Source: Caballeronia sordidicola (lineage in GTDB: Bacteria; Pseudomonadota; Gammaproteobacteria; Burkholderiales; Burkholderiaceae). From it: a stretch of 64,000 nucleotides of DNA. The stretch lies in the NCBI RefSeq assembly GCF_000729995.1, contig NZ_JNFG01000214.1, positions 372,001 through 436,000 of the forward strand. Reading direction: 5' to 3'. Each line of letters starts with the position of its first letter. The first letter of the stretch is position 1. The position numbers were made by a program, and so were the translations under genes. Positions 8,585 to 17,235 of this stretch are shown here, piece after piece. The notes beneath the pieces are model-generated. The model did not search any database. It saw only the letters and a program-made list of their open reading frames with translations, and was not told where the DNA came from.

Positions 8585-10132
8585 TCATCTGAACACCTTT
8601 ACCGTCATGGCAAGCGCACGGGCCTGAGCTGCCAGCGATTCCGTCGCCGCGCTCGTTTCTTCGACCAAAGCGGCGTTCTGTTGTGTCGTCTCGTCGATAT
8701 CGGCTAGAGCCTGGTGGATCTCGTCTAATGCATCGTTCTGATGCACGCTGCTGGCTGCAATTTCTGCCATTAGCGCGTTGACATTCGATATCGCACCGCC
8801 GAGTTCATCGATCGCTTTTGCTGCGGCATTCACCCGCGTCTGGCCGCTTTCGGTCCGTTTAAGCGACGCTCCAATCAGTTTCCGAATGTGCGAGCTAGCT
8901 TCAACAGCACGATTCGCCAAGACTCGCACCTCCTTTGCGACGACGCTGAAGCCGCGTCCGTGTTCTCCGGCGCGTGCGGCTTCGACCGCGGCGTTGAGCG
9001 CCAGGAGGTTGGTTTGCGCGGCAATGGCTTCGATCGTCGTCATGACCTCGGTCATCTGGCGTGCACCCTGTGCAATCTCATGCATGCATTCGACAACGGC
9101 CTCCACCGCGAGGTTTCCACGGCTCGATGTCTGCGCGGCCGAATCCGCCAGCCGTTCCGCGTTCCCGGCACTTGCCGCAGTTCGCGAGACGAGGTCCATC
9201 AGGCCGCCGAGGCTTGCTGTGATCTGCGCAGTCGCCGCGGCCTGACTCTCGGTGCGTCGTGAAAGATCGCTGTTGCCTGCGGACAGTTGGGTCGTCGACA
9301 CGGTCATCGAAGCGATGCCGGCGCGGATCTCTTCGATCATCGAGACCAAACTTTCCTGGGTAAGACGAAGTGCATACGTGAGCGCTGCAAGGTCACCGTG
9401 ACTCTGCGCTTTCACCTCCGATTGCAATTCGCCAGAGGAGAGGAGGTGCAGGCCGTTTATAGCGCGTCGTAGTGGCGCTGTGACCTCTCTGCGGACCACG
9501 GTGACGACGACGCTAGCCGCGAGAGCAGACAGCGCGAGCCCTGCGCCGATGAGTTCGAAGGGTGTTGTTTGCGTTCCGACCGCGGCGAGGGCAGCGTTCA
9601 GCGCGGTGAGGATCAACGCGGGAGTGACCGCGGATACAACCGCTAAGAAGGCGAATCGATCAGCGCGAAAGAGGTTGAATATAGCCGCCAGTCCGGCGAA
9701 CTGCAGCTTTCCGGCCTTCACCTCATAGCGTCGGGGATGTTTTGTGATCAGACGGTGGATTCGTTGAGCACTCGCGATCTGTTTGGCACTTGCGTGTGTG
9801 CGTACGGCTGTCGACCCAGTCAATTGGCCATTCTCGTACCACGGCGAGATGCTTGTTAGTGCCCAGAGACACGAGCCGTCGCGCCGTTTCACCCCCAAGA
9901 CACCTTCCCAGCGGGCGCCACCCAGGACGGTGGCCGAAATATCCTCGCCCACCGCTTTTGGAGTTGCCGGATCGAGGTAGCGAACGAACGGCGACCCAAT
10001 CACTTCCTGAATCGCATATCCCGTTGCGTGTGCGAACGCGGCATTCGCATATGCAATTTCAGTTTTGTTAGTTCGGGTGATCATATAGGAAATCTGGTCT
10101 TTTTCCCGAGCTGTATCGTGCTGCACACTCAT
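8585..10132 (-). CDS. Aer-like methyl-accepting chemotaxis protein with PAS domain
   Basis: 515 residues. The start chosen is ATG 10132, with GGGGGA just upstream; the frame extends 15 codons further without better signals. A PAS domain fills residues ~10-110 (ITRTNKTEIAYANAAFAHAT), then two hydrophobic segments (FAFLAVVSAVTPALILTAL and GLALSALAASVVVTVV), a HAMP-like linker and a signalling domain with the conserved hairpin tip AAQTNLLALNAAVEAARAGE. This architecture is that of Aer/energy-taxis receptors: a cytoplasmic PAS, often flavin-binding, senses redox state and controls CheA. Divergent to the aromatic catabolic operon at 10561, it may steer cells toward the substrate through metabolism-dependent taxis. 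Confidence 0.9.
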   Translation of the reverse strand: MSVQHDTAREKDQISYMITRTNKTEIAYANAAFAHATGYAIQEVIGSPFVRYLDPATPKAVGEDISATVLGGARWEGVLGVKRRDGSCLWALTSISPWYENGQLTGSTAVRTHASAKQIASAQRIHRLITKHPRRYEVKAGKLQFAGLAAIFNLFRADRFAFLAVVSAVTPALILTALNAALAAVGTQTTPFELIGAGLALSALAASVVVTVVRREVTAPLRRAINGLHLLSSGELQSEVKAQSHGDLAALTYALRLTQESLVSMIEEIRAGIASMTVSTTQLSAGNSDLSRRTESQAAATAQITASLGGLMDLVSRTAASAGNAERLADSAAQTSSRGNLAVEAVVECMHEIAQGARQMTEVMTTIEAIAAQTNLLALNAAVEAARAGEHGRGFSVVAKEVRVLANRAVEASSHIRKLIGASLKRTESGQTRVNAAAKAIDELGGAISNVNALMAEIAASSVHQNDALDEIHQALADIDETTQQNAALVEETSAATESLAAQARALAMTVKVFR

Positions 10133-10560
10133 GTTTCCCCCTTCATGTTCGCCCGGTTCGCAGTCACCGCGTGACACGAACGTGTTGAACCAATCATTTT
10201 TACTCCCTCATCTTTCGACAAACACGCGATTCAAAATGCGGGTTGGAAAGCCGATTTTTCGGTTGTCAGGTTTAGAAAGAACTGCTAGTCGGCAGACCGT
10301 CAATTGTCCGCATCCTTTGCTATCGGATCAGGAATGTCCCGCACGAGGGGATCGTGACTCGCTTTCCCGGAGCAGTAGCGGCTCCGGGTGGTTGCTGGGT
10401 CGAGTGTATGCATTACCAGACGTAGTCGTTACACGGCAAATTAAGCGTGCATGGTGCGTTGACACATTGCATACAGTGCACAAAACTATCGTTTTCTCCT
10501 TAGCGAGACGTAGAGCGGTCGAATGGCTCTGCGATACGCGCTATGACTTTCGGGAGTGGT
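10133..10560. promoter_or_regulatory. Divergent promoter region between chemoreceptor and catabolic operon
   Basis: 428 bases without a credible gene. It contains the 17-bp palindrome listed at 10467-10483, about 78 bases before the hydratase start. No other clear element was seen. Confidence 0.5.
10467..10483. promoter_or_regulatory. Putative GntR operator, site A
   Basis: TTGCATACAGTGCACAA fits the pattern TTGnnnACnGTnnnCAA, symmetric about its centre. The same pattern occurs at 15998-16014 and 22776-22792 and nearly at 15886-15902, each upstream of a catabolic gene in this cluster. Palindromes of this size are typical for FadR/FCD-type GntR repressors, two of which are encoded at 14178-15637. 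Confidence 0.6.
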
Positions 10561-11361
10561 ATGAACACCGTCGAACTGGAACTGCAAACCGCTTCACGAC
10601 TCAGGGCGGCCTACGCGGGTGATCCGATCGAACCGTTTTCGGCGGCATTTGCAGGCAGCGTCGAAGCTGCCTACCGGATACAGAACATCAACACCCAACA
10701 TGCTGTGGAAGTTCAGGGGCGCTCGATTGTCGGACGCAAGATTGGACTGACCTCGGTCGCGGTGCAGAAGCAGTTAGGTGTAGATCAGCCTGACTTTGGC
10801 GTCCTGTTTGCCGACATGCGTATTGAAGATTCCCGGAACGACACCGTGGCGGGCTTGCTGCAACCCAAAATCGAGGCTGAAATCGCCTTTGGATTTTCCC
10901 GCGACGTTACCGATGCTGACCTCGATGTCGACGGGCTCGTGGCGTGTATCGACTGGATTGCTCCAGCGCTTGAGGTCGTCGACAGTCGGATCGTGGACTG
11001 GCGCATTGGAATTGTCGAAACCATTGCGGACAACGCTTCGTCAGGTAGATTCGTTATCGGTTCCAAGACGGCCATCTCAAGCGAAAGCGATGTCGTGGAC
11101 TGCGAGATGCAACTCTATGACGGCGATAGGGTCGTCTCGAGCGGTAGCGGAGCGGCGTGTTTAGGCAATCCTTTCATCGCGACGCTTTGGCTTGCGCGGA
11201 AAATGGTGAAAGTGGGGCGGCCGATTCGCGCTGGCGAACTGGTCTTGAGTGGTGCTCTAGGTCCAATGGTCAAAGTTCAGAAAGGTCACACCTATCGCGC
11301 GACGGTCGGTGGTTTCGGGACGGTTTCAGTCTCGTTCGATGCGCCTGCTGCGTTGCCCTAA
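10561..11361 (+). CDS. 2-hydroxypenta-2,4-dienoate hydratase (2-keto-4-pentenoate hydratase)
   Basis: 266 residues from ATG 10561 (GGAG at 10552-10555); the family usually has 260-270. It belongs to the fumarylacetoacetate hydrolase-like fold: IVGRKIGLTSVAVQKQLGV, DFGVLFADM, the metal-binding region PKIEAEIAFGF, and LEVVDSRI. It adds water to 2-hydroxypenta-2,4-dienoate to give 4-hydroxy-2-oxovalerate, the step after meta-cleavage product hydrolysis. The acetaldehyde dehydrogenase and aldolase genes that finish this route follow at 12213 and 13147. It corresponds to MhpD, BphH or CarD. A GntR-type operator precedes it. Confidence 0.92.
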   Translation: MNTVELELQTASRLRAAYAGDPIEPFSAAFAGSVEAAYRIQNINTQHAVEVQGRSIVGRKIGLTSVAVQKQLGVDQPDFGVLFADMRIEDSRNDTVAGLLQPKIEAEIAFGFSRDVTDADLDVDGLVACIDWIAPALEVVDSRIVDWRIGIVETIADNASSGRFVIGSKTAISSESDVVDCEMQLYDGDRVVSSGSGAACLGNPFIATLWLARKMVKVGRPIRAGELVLSGALGPMVKVQKGHTYRATVGGFGTVSVSFDAPAALP

Positions 11362-11445
11362 CGTGTCCTTGCGCTGCCCTGGTCTTGCGAACACTTTACA
11401 TTCTGAGTATTTCAAAAACATCGCGTCAGCGAAGAGGAGGCCATT

Positions 11446-12216
11446 GTGCCCTATGTTGAACAGTTGGGCAGCCGGCTCTATTTCGAAGTGCATGGCAAAG
11501 GACCTCCGCTCGTTTTATTGCATGGCGTAGGAGGGAATCATGCGAGCTGGTTCAATCAGGTGGCGGTATGGCGGGACCGTTTTCAACTGATCCTTATTGA
11601 TGCACGGGGCTTTGGAAAATCGAATGACGCCGAACTGGAAGGACGCTCTAGGTTCACCGACGACCTGCTGGCCGTGCTTGGGCAACTCCAACTTCATAGG
11701 GTGTCTATCGTCGCCCAATCAATGGGGGCTGGTACTGCCATCGACTTCACTTGCCGCTTTCCAGAGCGTGTCGTGTCCGTCGTGATCGCCGACTCGCTGG
11801 TCGGATTGACATTGCCTGATTCGCTAGCGTTACGGATGAAGGATGTGCTGAACAAGACGGCGGATCTGAGCCAGGCGGAGCGTGTTTTGGGGCGAACTCA
11901 TCTTGCTCGCGCGCCAGCGATGACCACGTTGTATTTACAGATCGCGGGTTTTAACCGCTATACCGTTAAAACACTGGTCGGCCAGCAGCCCGCACACACG
12001 TTGCAAAAACTAGCAGCAACGGGTGTGCGGATTGCATTTGTCGTGGGCACTGAGGACGTCTTGTTTCCCGAAGACGTGGTCGCCGAGGTCTGCGCGTGCA
12101 TCCCTGGTGCTACGTTGATCAATTTGCCTGGTGCGGGTCACTCCGCGTATTTCGAGGACCCGGACGCTTTCAACACGCGCGTCGGCGCATGGTTGCAGGA
12201 AGGATCGAATAAATGA
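11446..12216 (+). CDS. Alpha/beta hydrolase
   Basis: 256 residues from GTG 11446, with GAGGAGG 8 bases upstream deciding the start. The oxyanion motif is LLHGVGGNHASW, the nucleophile elbow AQSMGAG (Ser), the acid is in the region GTEDVLFPE and the His is in GAGHSAYFE. The overall look is of 3-oxoadipate enol-lactonase / meta-cleavage hydrolase relatives. The stop overlaps the next start (ATGA at 12213-12216), so it is translationally coupled to the acetaldehyde dehydrogenase gene. A second, more BphD-like hydrolase is at 25990, so this one may act on a different ester, lactone or ring-cleavage product. Confidence 0.85.
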   Translation: MPYVEQLGSRLYFEVHGKGPPLVLLHGVGGNHASWFNQVAVWRDRFQLILIDARGFGKSNDAELEGRSRFTDDLLAVLGQLQLHRVSIVAQSMGAGTAIDFTCRFPERVVSVVIADSLVGLTLPDSLALRMKDVLNKTADLSQAERVLGRTHLARAPAMTTLYLQIAGFNRYTVKTLVGQQPAHTLQKLAATGVRIAFVVGTEDVLFPEDVVAEVCACIPGATLINLPGAGHSAYFEDPDAFNTRVGAWLQEGSNK

Positions 12217-13145
12217 ATACGACGGACGCTTCAAAAATACGTGTAGCGATCATCGGCTCGGGAAATATCGGGACGGATCTGATGGTCAAGATACTTCGTC
12301 ACGGGCGAGGGATTGAAATGGCTGCGATGGTCGGTATCGATGCGGCATCAGACGGCCTCGCGCGCGCGGGCCGGCTCGGCGTGGCAACAACGGCTGCCGG
12401 TATTGACGGACTGCTCGCGATGCAAGGCTTTTCTAGCATCGGTATCGCGTTTGACGCGACGTCCGCTGGGGCACACGCACGTCACCACGAGCTCCTGCAG
12501 TCGCATGGTGTTCGGGTGATCGACCTCACACCTGCTGCGATTGGCCCTTTCGTAGTGCCTGCAGTCAATCTTGACGCGCATCTTGACGCGCCCAATATCA
12601 ACATGGTCACGTGTGGCGGACAGGCGACGATCCCCATCGTAGCTGCCATTTCGTCAGTAACACCGGTTCACTACGCGGAAATTGTGGCATCGATATCGAG
12701 CAAGTCAGCTGGACCCGGCACCCGCGCCAATATTGACGAATTTACCGAGACGACGTCAAAGGCAATCGAGGTGGTGGGCGGGGCGACGCGAGGTAAAGCC
12801 ATCATTGTGTTGAATCCTGCGGAGCCGCCGATGATCATGCGCGATACCGTGTACACGTTGTCCGACGCAGCCGACAGGCAACTGATCGAAGACGCAGTTG
12901 AGGCGATGGTCGAACGCGTGCGTCGATACGTACCGGGATATCGCCTGAAGCAGCGAGTGCAGTTCGATGACATGCCGGCGGGCATCGGCGTCTCAGATTC
13001 GCGGGCCGCCCTGAAGACAAGCGTCTTCCTCGAAGTCGAGGGCGCCGGACATTATTTGCCATCCTACGCGGGGAATTTGGACATCATGACGTCGGCCGCG
13101 CTCGCTTGTGGCGAGCAAATCGCCTCATTGCTCAAAGGTTCCTGA
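12213..13145 (+). CDS. Acetaldehyde dehydrogenase (acylating)
   Basis: 310 residues, the normal length of the MhpF/DmpF/BphJ family. N-terminal Rossmann motif GSGNIGTDLMVKIL, catalytic Cys in MVTCGGQATIP, and GPGTRANIDEFTETTSKAIE as in the family. It converts acetaldehyde, NAD+ and CoA to acetyl-CoA, receiving acetaldehyde through a channel from its partner aldolase, encoded next. ATGA overlap with the hydrolase upstream; the following aldolase gene starts one base past its stop. Corresponds to CarF/BphJ in other meta pathways. Confidence 0.95.
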   Translation: MNTTDASKIRVAIIGSGNIGTDLMVKILRHGRGIEMAAMVGIDAASDGLARAGRLGVATTAAGIDGLLAMQGFSSIGIAFDATSAGAHARHHELLQSHGVRVIDLTPAAIGPFVVPAVNLDAHLDAPNINMVTCGGQATIPIVAAISSVTPVHYAEIVASISSKSAGPGTRANIDEFTETTSKAIEVVGGATRGKAIIVLNPAEPPMIMRDTVYTLSDAADRQLIEDAVEAMVERVRRYVPGYRLKQRVQFDDMPAGIGVSDSRAALKTSVFLEVEGAGHYLPSYAGNLDIMTSAALACGEQIASLLKGS

Positions 13146-13146
13146 T

Positions 13147-14181
13147 ATGAACAAGAAGCTCTACATCTCTGATGTGACACTGCGCGACGGCAGTCACGCT
13201 GTACGACATCAGTATTCGATTGCACAAGTCAAAGCGATAGCACGCGCGCTTGACGAGGCGAGGGTCGATTCAATCGAAGTGGCCCACGGAGATGGACTGG
13301 CTGGGTCCAGTTTCAACTATGGCTTTGGAGCGCATAGTGACGTCGAGTGGATTGCGGCGGTTGCCGGAACGCTTCAGCATGCCAAGGTGGCAACTCTGCT
13401 ATTACCCGGCATTGGCACCACACATGATCTGCGCAACGCGTATGACGCTGGCGCGAGAATCGTGCGGGTAGCAACGCATTGTACGGAGGCGGATGTCGCC
13501 AGACAGCATATTGGCAAGGCGCGTGACCTTGGCATGGAGGCGGTCGGCTTTCTCATGATGAGTCACATGATCGAACCGGCAGAACTGGCCAAACAAGCAA
13601 AACTGATGGAAAGCTATGGTGCGACCTGCGTCTACGTGGTGGATTCAGGAGGGGCGCTAACCATGGACGGCGTTCGCGCACGGATGCGAGCGTTCAAGGA
13701 TGCCCTTTCTCCTGCGACCGAGACTGGTATTCACGCGCACCACAACCTCTCTCTTGGAGTGGCGAATTCGATCGTGGCGGTCGAGGAAGGATGCGATCGC
13801 GTGGACGCTAGCCTCGCAGGGATGGGTGCAGGGGCCGGTAATGCGCCGCTGGAGGCCTTTGTCGCGGTCGCCGAGCGCATGGGCTGGGTTCACGATTGCG
13901 ACCTTTACGCGTTAATGAACGCTGCGGACGATCTGGTCCGACCACTTCAGGATCGACCGGTCAGAGTGGACCGCGAAACGCTCGCGCTCGGGTTTGCCGG
14001 AGTCTATTCGAGCTTCCTGCGACATGCAGAGGCGGCGTCACACAAGTACGACATTCCGACGATATCGATTCTCACCGAACTTGGTCGTCGCAAGATGGTT
14101 GGCGGACAGGAGGATATGATTGTGGACGTCGCCCTTGACCTGCTTGGCGGGTACAAGGCTCCGTTGCCAGCCGGGGTATGA
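13147..14181 (+). CDS. 4-hydroxy-2-oxovalerate aldolase
   Basis: 344 residues from ATG 13147. DRE-TIM metallolyase signature at the start (ISDVTLRDGSHAVRHQYS), then EVAHGDGLAGSSFNYGFG and the metal-site GIHAHHNLSLGVANS, and GMGAGAGNAPLEAFVAV. It splits 4-hydroxy-2-oxovalerate to pyruvate and acetaldehyde and forms a channelling complex with the dehydrogenase encoded just upstream. Corresponds to MhpE/BphI/CarE. Its last codons overlap the GntR gene (ATGA at 14178-14181). Confidence 0.95.
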   Translation: MNKKLYISDVTLRDGSHAVRHQYSIAQVKAIARALDEARVDSIEVAHGDGLAGSSFNYGFGAHSDVEWIAAVAGTLQHAKVATLLLPGIGTTHDLRNAYDAGARIVRVATHCTEADVARQHIGKARDLGMEAVGFLMMSHMIEPAELAKQAKLMESYGATCVYVVDSGGALTMDGVRARMRAFKDALSPATETGIHAHHNLSLGVANSIVAVEEGCDRVDASLAGMGAGAGNAPLEAFVAVAERMGWVHDCDLYALMNAADDLVRPLQDRPVRVDRETLALGFAGVYSSFLRHAEAASHKYDIPTISILTELGRRKMVGGQEDMIVDVALDLLGGYKAPLPAGV

Positions 14182-14936
14182 CTGGCGGGTCTCGATCCGT
14201 CGCCGGAAAGCGTCTGCGCGATCAGGTTTATGATTCGGTGCGCGATATGGTTGAGTGCGGAAAACTCGCGCCCGGACAGAGACTCACTGAAGCTGATCTG
14301 GCATTGCGATTCAGCGTGTCCCGGACGCCGGTTCGAGAGGCGCTTTTTCAGCTCGCGCGCGAAGGTCTTCTGGAGCCGCTCGAGCGCGGCTACGGTCTTC
14401 CCGCTATGCCAGCTGCTGCAGTGCTTGAACGACTCAACGTCAAGCGCTTGCTCGATCCTGTCATGGCGGCTCAGGTCGCGCACGCGGGTCCGCGCGCGCA
14501 GATCGAAATGCTTTCAACTCTGACGACCGAAGCTCGCTCGCTGCTGCTCAATGGTTCTTTGGGCGACTTTGCCTGCGTCGTGCATCGCTTCCAGAAGCGG
14601 TTGACCCAGATGTGTACCAACGCTGCGTTGGGGCGATGTTGCGAGGTCATCGAAGACGATTTCATTGCCGCTAGAGCGGCACTCTTTCAGACGACGAGGA
14701 ACCGCGTAGATACTCTGACACACCTCTGCGCCCTGGTCGGCACATTTCAACGCGAAGACGCAGAGGCTGCCGAATTAGAGACCCGTCATTTCATTGGCAA
14801 TCTCATGGCGGGGTGTGCGGCGGGCTCGACGGCGGTAGACGTTTATACCTCGCCGGAGCGACAGGGGCCGCTCCGGCTCGCGCATTCGATCCATGTCGCG
14901 GACGCGACAAAAGGGCAAGCACCTGGCGTCTCGTGA
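14178..14936 (+). CDS. GntR-family regulator (FCD type), first of two paralogs
   Basis: 252 residues. N-terminal winged helix (LRDQVYDSVRDMVECGKLAP, SVSRTPVREALFQLAREGLL), C-terminal all-helical FCD-like ligand domain. Its HTH is almost the same as that of the convergent GntR at 14939-15637 (SRTPVREALFQLAREGLL in both), so the two are paralogs and may recognise the same operator. ATGA overlap with the aldolase puts it in the meta-tail operon, which suits feedback control. Expected ligands are a pathway acid or aromatic intermediate. Confidence 0.9.
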   Translation: MTGGSRSVAGKRLRDQVYDSVRDMVECGKLAPGQRLTEADLALRFSVSRTPVREALFQLAREGLLEPLERGYGLPAMPAAAVLERLNVKRLLDPVMAAQVAHAGPRAQIEMLSTLTTEARSLLLNGSLGDFACVVHRFQKRLTQMCTNAALGRCCEVIEDDFIAARAALFQTTRNRVDTLTHLCALVGTFQREDAEAAELETRHFIGNLMAGCAAGSTAVDVYTSPERQGPLRLAHSIHVADATKGQAPGVS

Positions 14937-14938
14937 GA

Positions 14939-15637
14939 TCACGCAGGAATATCACCAATGGCACGGCGCTTTCTCGACGGTGCAGCTGTCGCCGGGGCAT
15001 GCGTTGCGATGAGAATTTCGATGTAGTCTCTCGCCGCTCGTCCCGCACCCTTCGAATCGCGAGCGCGGATCGCCTCTAGGAGCAATCCGTCTCGATGCAC
15101 CGAGATCTTACGGTTTTCCTCATCTTTGTAGTATTCATTGCGCACCAAAAGAAACTGATCTTCGAGAACGGCGCACACGCGGGCTAATGCGATGTTATGA
15201 CTCATGTCTAGCAGAAGCGTGCGGAATTGATGGGCCGCGGCGACGAATGCCGCAAATCGTGATCCTTCTGCAGCTTTCTTCATTTTTCCGTACGCGACTT
15301 CGAGCGCTTCAATCTGTTTCGCAGTCCCATACTGCGCAGCGTGCTCCGCAAGCGGCGGATCCAGCAACAGCCTGACCTCCATTCGTTGCAAGAAGTCTTG
15401 CGGCGTATCGGTCATGAGTGAGTAGCCGCGATCCGTTCGCACGAGTAACCCTTCACGCGCCAGTTGGAACAGCGCTTCCCGAACGGGTGTCCTGGACACA
15501 CCATAGCGCCCGGCCAGTTCCAGTTCGACGAGCCGCGAGCCTGCTGGTATTACACCACCATGCAAGTCTTCCCGCAGTAGCTGGTAAATCTGATCGCGCA
15601 GCCGATCGCTTTGGATAACTTTACGAGTGGTGCTCAT
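14939..15637 (-). CDS. GntR-family regulator (FCD type), second of two paralogs
   Basis: 232 residues, convergent with the first GntR gene with only 2 bases between the two stops. Winged helix with YGVSRTPVREALFQLAREGL; the C-terminal domain carries metal/ligand residues spread through AAHQFRTLLLDMSHN, as in FCD proteins. Its promoter lies in the 15638-16044 gap, which also holds two copies of the shared palindrome and the promoter of the Rieske oxygenase, so it may repress both itself and the divergent operon. Confidence 0.9.
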   Translation of the reverse strand: MSTTRKVIQSDRLRDQIYQLLREDLHGGVIPAGSRLVELELAGRYGVSRTPVREALFQLAREGLLVRTDRGYSLMTDTPQDFLQRMEVRLLLDPPLAEHAAQYGTAKQIEALEVAYGKMKKAAEGSRFAAFVAAAHQFRTLLLDMSHNIALARVCAVLEDQFLLVRNEYYKDEENRKISVHRDGLLLEAIRARDSKGAGRAARDYIEILIATHAPATAAPSRKRRAIGDIPA

Positions 15638-15885
15638 GGCGTTCGATTAGGTCAGGAGAGTGTTGCAAATATCAATTCTACGATGAAACCCGCATCCAAT
15701 GATGCGATGCGACGACGATCTGCGCAAGCGGTTCCGCAAGTATCCGATGACGCATGAAGCAGACTAATGCATGCGGGGTTTTGAAATCGGTTGTTGCCTG
15801 CTAGGTACCCATCTACGATATATCGATCGTCTAGCGCCTTGTGTCATCGGTACACGTGCAGGCTCGCGATAATTTAATAATTTTA

Positions 15886-15902
15886 TTGCATACTGCATAC
15901 AA
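15886..15902. promoter_or_regulatory. Putative GntR operator, site B
   Basis: TTGCATACTGCATACAA, one base off the pattern TTGnnnACnGTnnnCAA (GC in place of GT). It also contains a direct repeat of GCATAC. Confidence 0.5.
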
Positions 15903-15997
15903 TGTAACCAACCGTTGCGCGACGCATTCTGCTGGTGCGTTTCGCGTTGCATCGTCCACACTTGGGACGGTGGCCGCGGTTGCGCGAGCAATTTTCA

Positions 15998-16014
15998 TTG
16001 CATACAGTACGCAA
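15998..16014. promoter_or_regulatory. Putative GntR operator, site C
   Basis: TTGCATACAGTACGCAA, a full match to the pattern, 31 bases before the Rieske oxygenase start at 16045, so it probably overlaps the transcription start. Confidence 0.6.
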
Positions 16015-16044
16015 TAGGGACCAAACCACCCGGAGTTATCGAAA

Positions 16045-17205
16045 ATGAGTGAAGAAGCGTTTTTCGTGGATGCCAGCTTGCTGGATAAGGTGCCGCGCTG
16101 GCGCAACTATCTGGCGGCGAAGCTGGGTTTCAGGAATCACTGGTACCCAGTCAAGCTTTCTGGTGACGTTCTCGAGGGAAAGGTATCCCAGGCAACGGTA
16201 TGTGGTGAAGAAATCCTCCTCAAACGGGTTGACGGTGAAGTGAAGGCCATTCGCGACCGATGCCTGCATCGCGGCGTCAAGTTTTCAGAAAAAATAGAAT
16301 GCTACACGCCGGACACCATCACCTGCTGGTACCACGGGTTTACGTACAAATGGGACAGCGGAAAGCTTTGCGATATCCTCGCCTCGCCTGACAGCAAGGC
16401 AATCGGGCGGCGGAGCGTAAGAACCTACCCGGTGCAGGAAGCGAAGGGCCTTGTTTTTGTGTTCGTCGGCGACGACGGCGTCGAGGCGCCGCCGCTTGCA
16501 GAAGACGTTCCGCCTACGTTTCTCGACGCAGACCTTGAGATGCACTGTGCGATTTATGAGGTCGAGTCGAACTGGCGTGTCGCATGCGAGAACGGCTTCG
16601 ATGGGCTACACGTCTACATTCATCGGGCTTCAGAACTCGTACCTAACACGATGCGCTCGTTGCCCATCGGCCATCTGGCGCAATCAGGCGAAGTCGAAGT
16701 GCATGAAGTGGATGGCGCTCCCAAAGGGGTCTACGACTCGTTTTCGAATCACACAAGCATCTGGGAAGGCAAGGTCGACGGAGAAGTGGTCGTGACCGGC
16801 ACCAAACGGGTATCCGAGAAGCCGACCCGGACCACGGCCGCATCGTTGTGGATGCCGTGTGGCTTGCGAGTTGACGATTTTCCGGACCAGGACATCACGC
16901 AGTTTGAGTTCTATGTCCCGATAACGGAGGAACGGCACCTATACGTCATGCTCGTTGGAAAGCGTGTCTCGACCGAACAGGAGAAGGCGCACTTTACGCA
17001 CGAATTCTGGAACCGGTGGAAACCGGTTGGTTTCGAGAATTTCAATGCACAGGATATCGAGGCCCGCCTTGCGCTGCAGAAGTTCTACAGGCGCGATACG
17101 GCGTGGCTCGATGAGATGCTGATCGAAGGGGATTCTCCGCTGATCAAGTGGCGGGAGTTGTGTCATCGCAATGCACGCGGCATTCAAAAGCCTGAGCATC
17201 TGTGA
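16045..17205 (+). CDS. Rieske non-heme iron oxygenase, CarAa-type terminal component
   Basis: 386 residues. The Rieske cluster ligands are in CLHRGVKF and CWYHGFTY; the mononuclear iron site is ENGFDGLHVYIH (2-His, with a distal carboxylate). Length and landmarks (KLGFRNHWYPV, DRCLHRGV, TITCWYHG, CDILASP, KTYPVQEAKG-like RTYPVQEAKG, and a C-terminal GIQ) follow carbazole 1,9a-dioxygenase CarAa, a homotrimeric alpha-only oxygenase, and its relatives such as 2-oxo-1,2-dihydroquinoline 8-monooxygenase. It would add oxygen to a (hetero)aromatic ring using electrons from the reductase encoded next and the ferredoxin at 19948. Substrate unknown; angular attack on a tricyclic heteroaromatic is possible but unproven. 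GntR operator upstream. Confidence 0.9.
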   Translation: MSEEAFFVDASLLDKVPRWRNYLAAKLGFRNHWYPVKLSGDVLEGKVSQATVCGEEILLKRVDGEVKAIRDRCLHRGVKFSEKIECYTPDTITCWYHGFTYKWDSGKLCDILASPDSKAIGRRSVRTYPVQEAKGLVFVFVGDDGVEAPPLAEDVPPTFLDADLEMHCAIYEVESNWRVACENGFDGLHVYIHRASELVPNTMRSLPIGHLAQSGEVEVHEVDGAPKGVYDSFSNHTSIWEGKVDGEVVVTGTKRVSEKPTRTTAASLWMPCGLRVDDFPDQDITQFEFYVPITEERHLYVMLVGKRVSTEQEKAHFTHEFWNRWKPVGFENFNAQDIEARLALQKFYRRDTAWLDEMLIEGDSPLIKWRELCHRNARGIQKPEHL

Positions 17206-17235
17206 GCAGTCGGTCTCTTGTCCGGGAGTACCTGA

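Larger units (their letters stand above)
15638..16044. promoter_or_regulatory. Divergent regulatory gap, GntR gene / Rieske oxygenase operon
   Basis: 407 bases without a gene. Two palindromes (15886-15902 and 15998-16014) 112 bases apart centre to centre sit toward the oxygenase side, a spacing that would allow looping between two bound dimers. Confidence 0.55.

Noticed and set aside
10131..10622. 163-residue plus-strand frame over the promoter gap
   Set aside because: No ribosome site, Arg/Ser-rich composition, and it covers the palindrome and the hydratase start in another frame.
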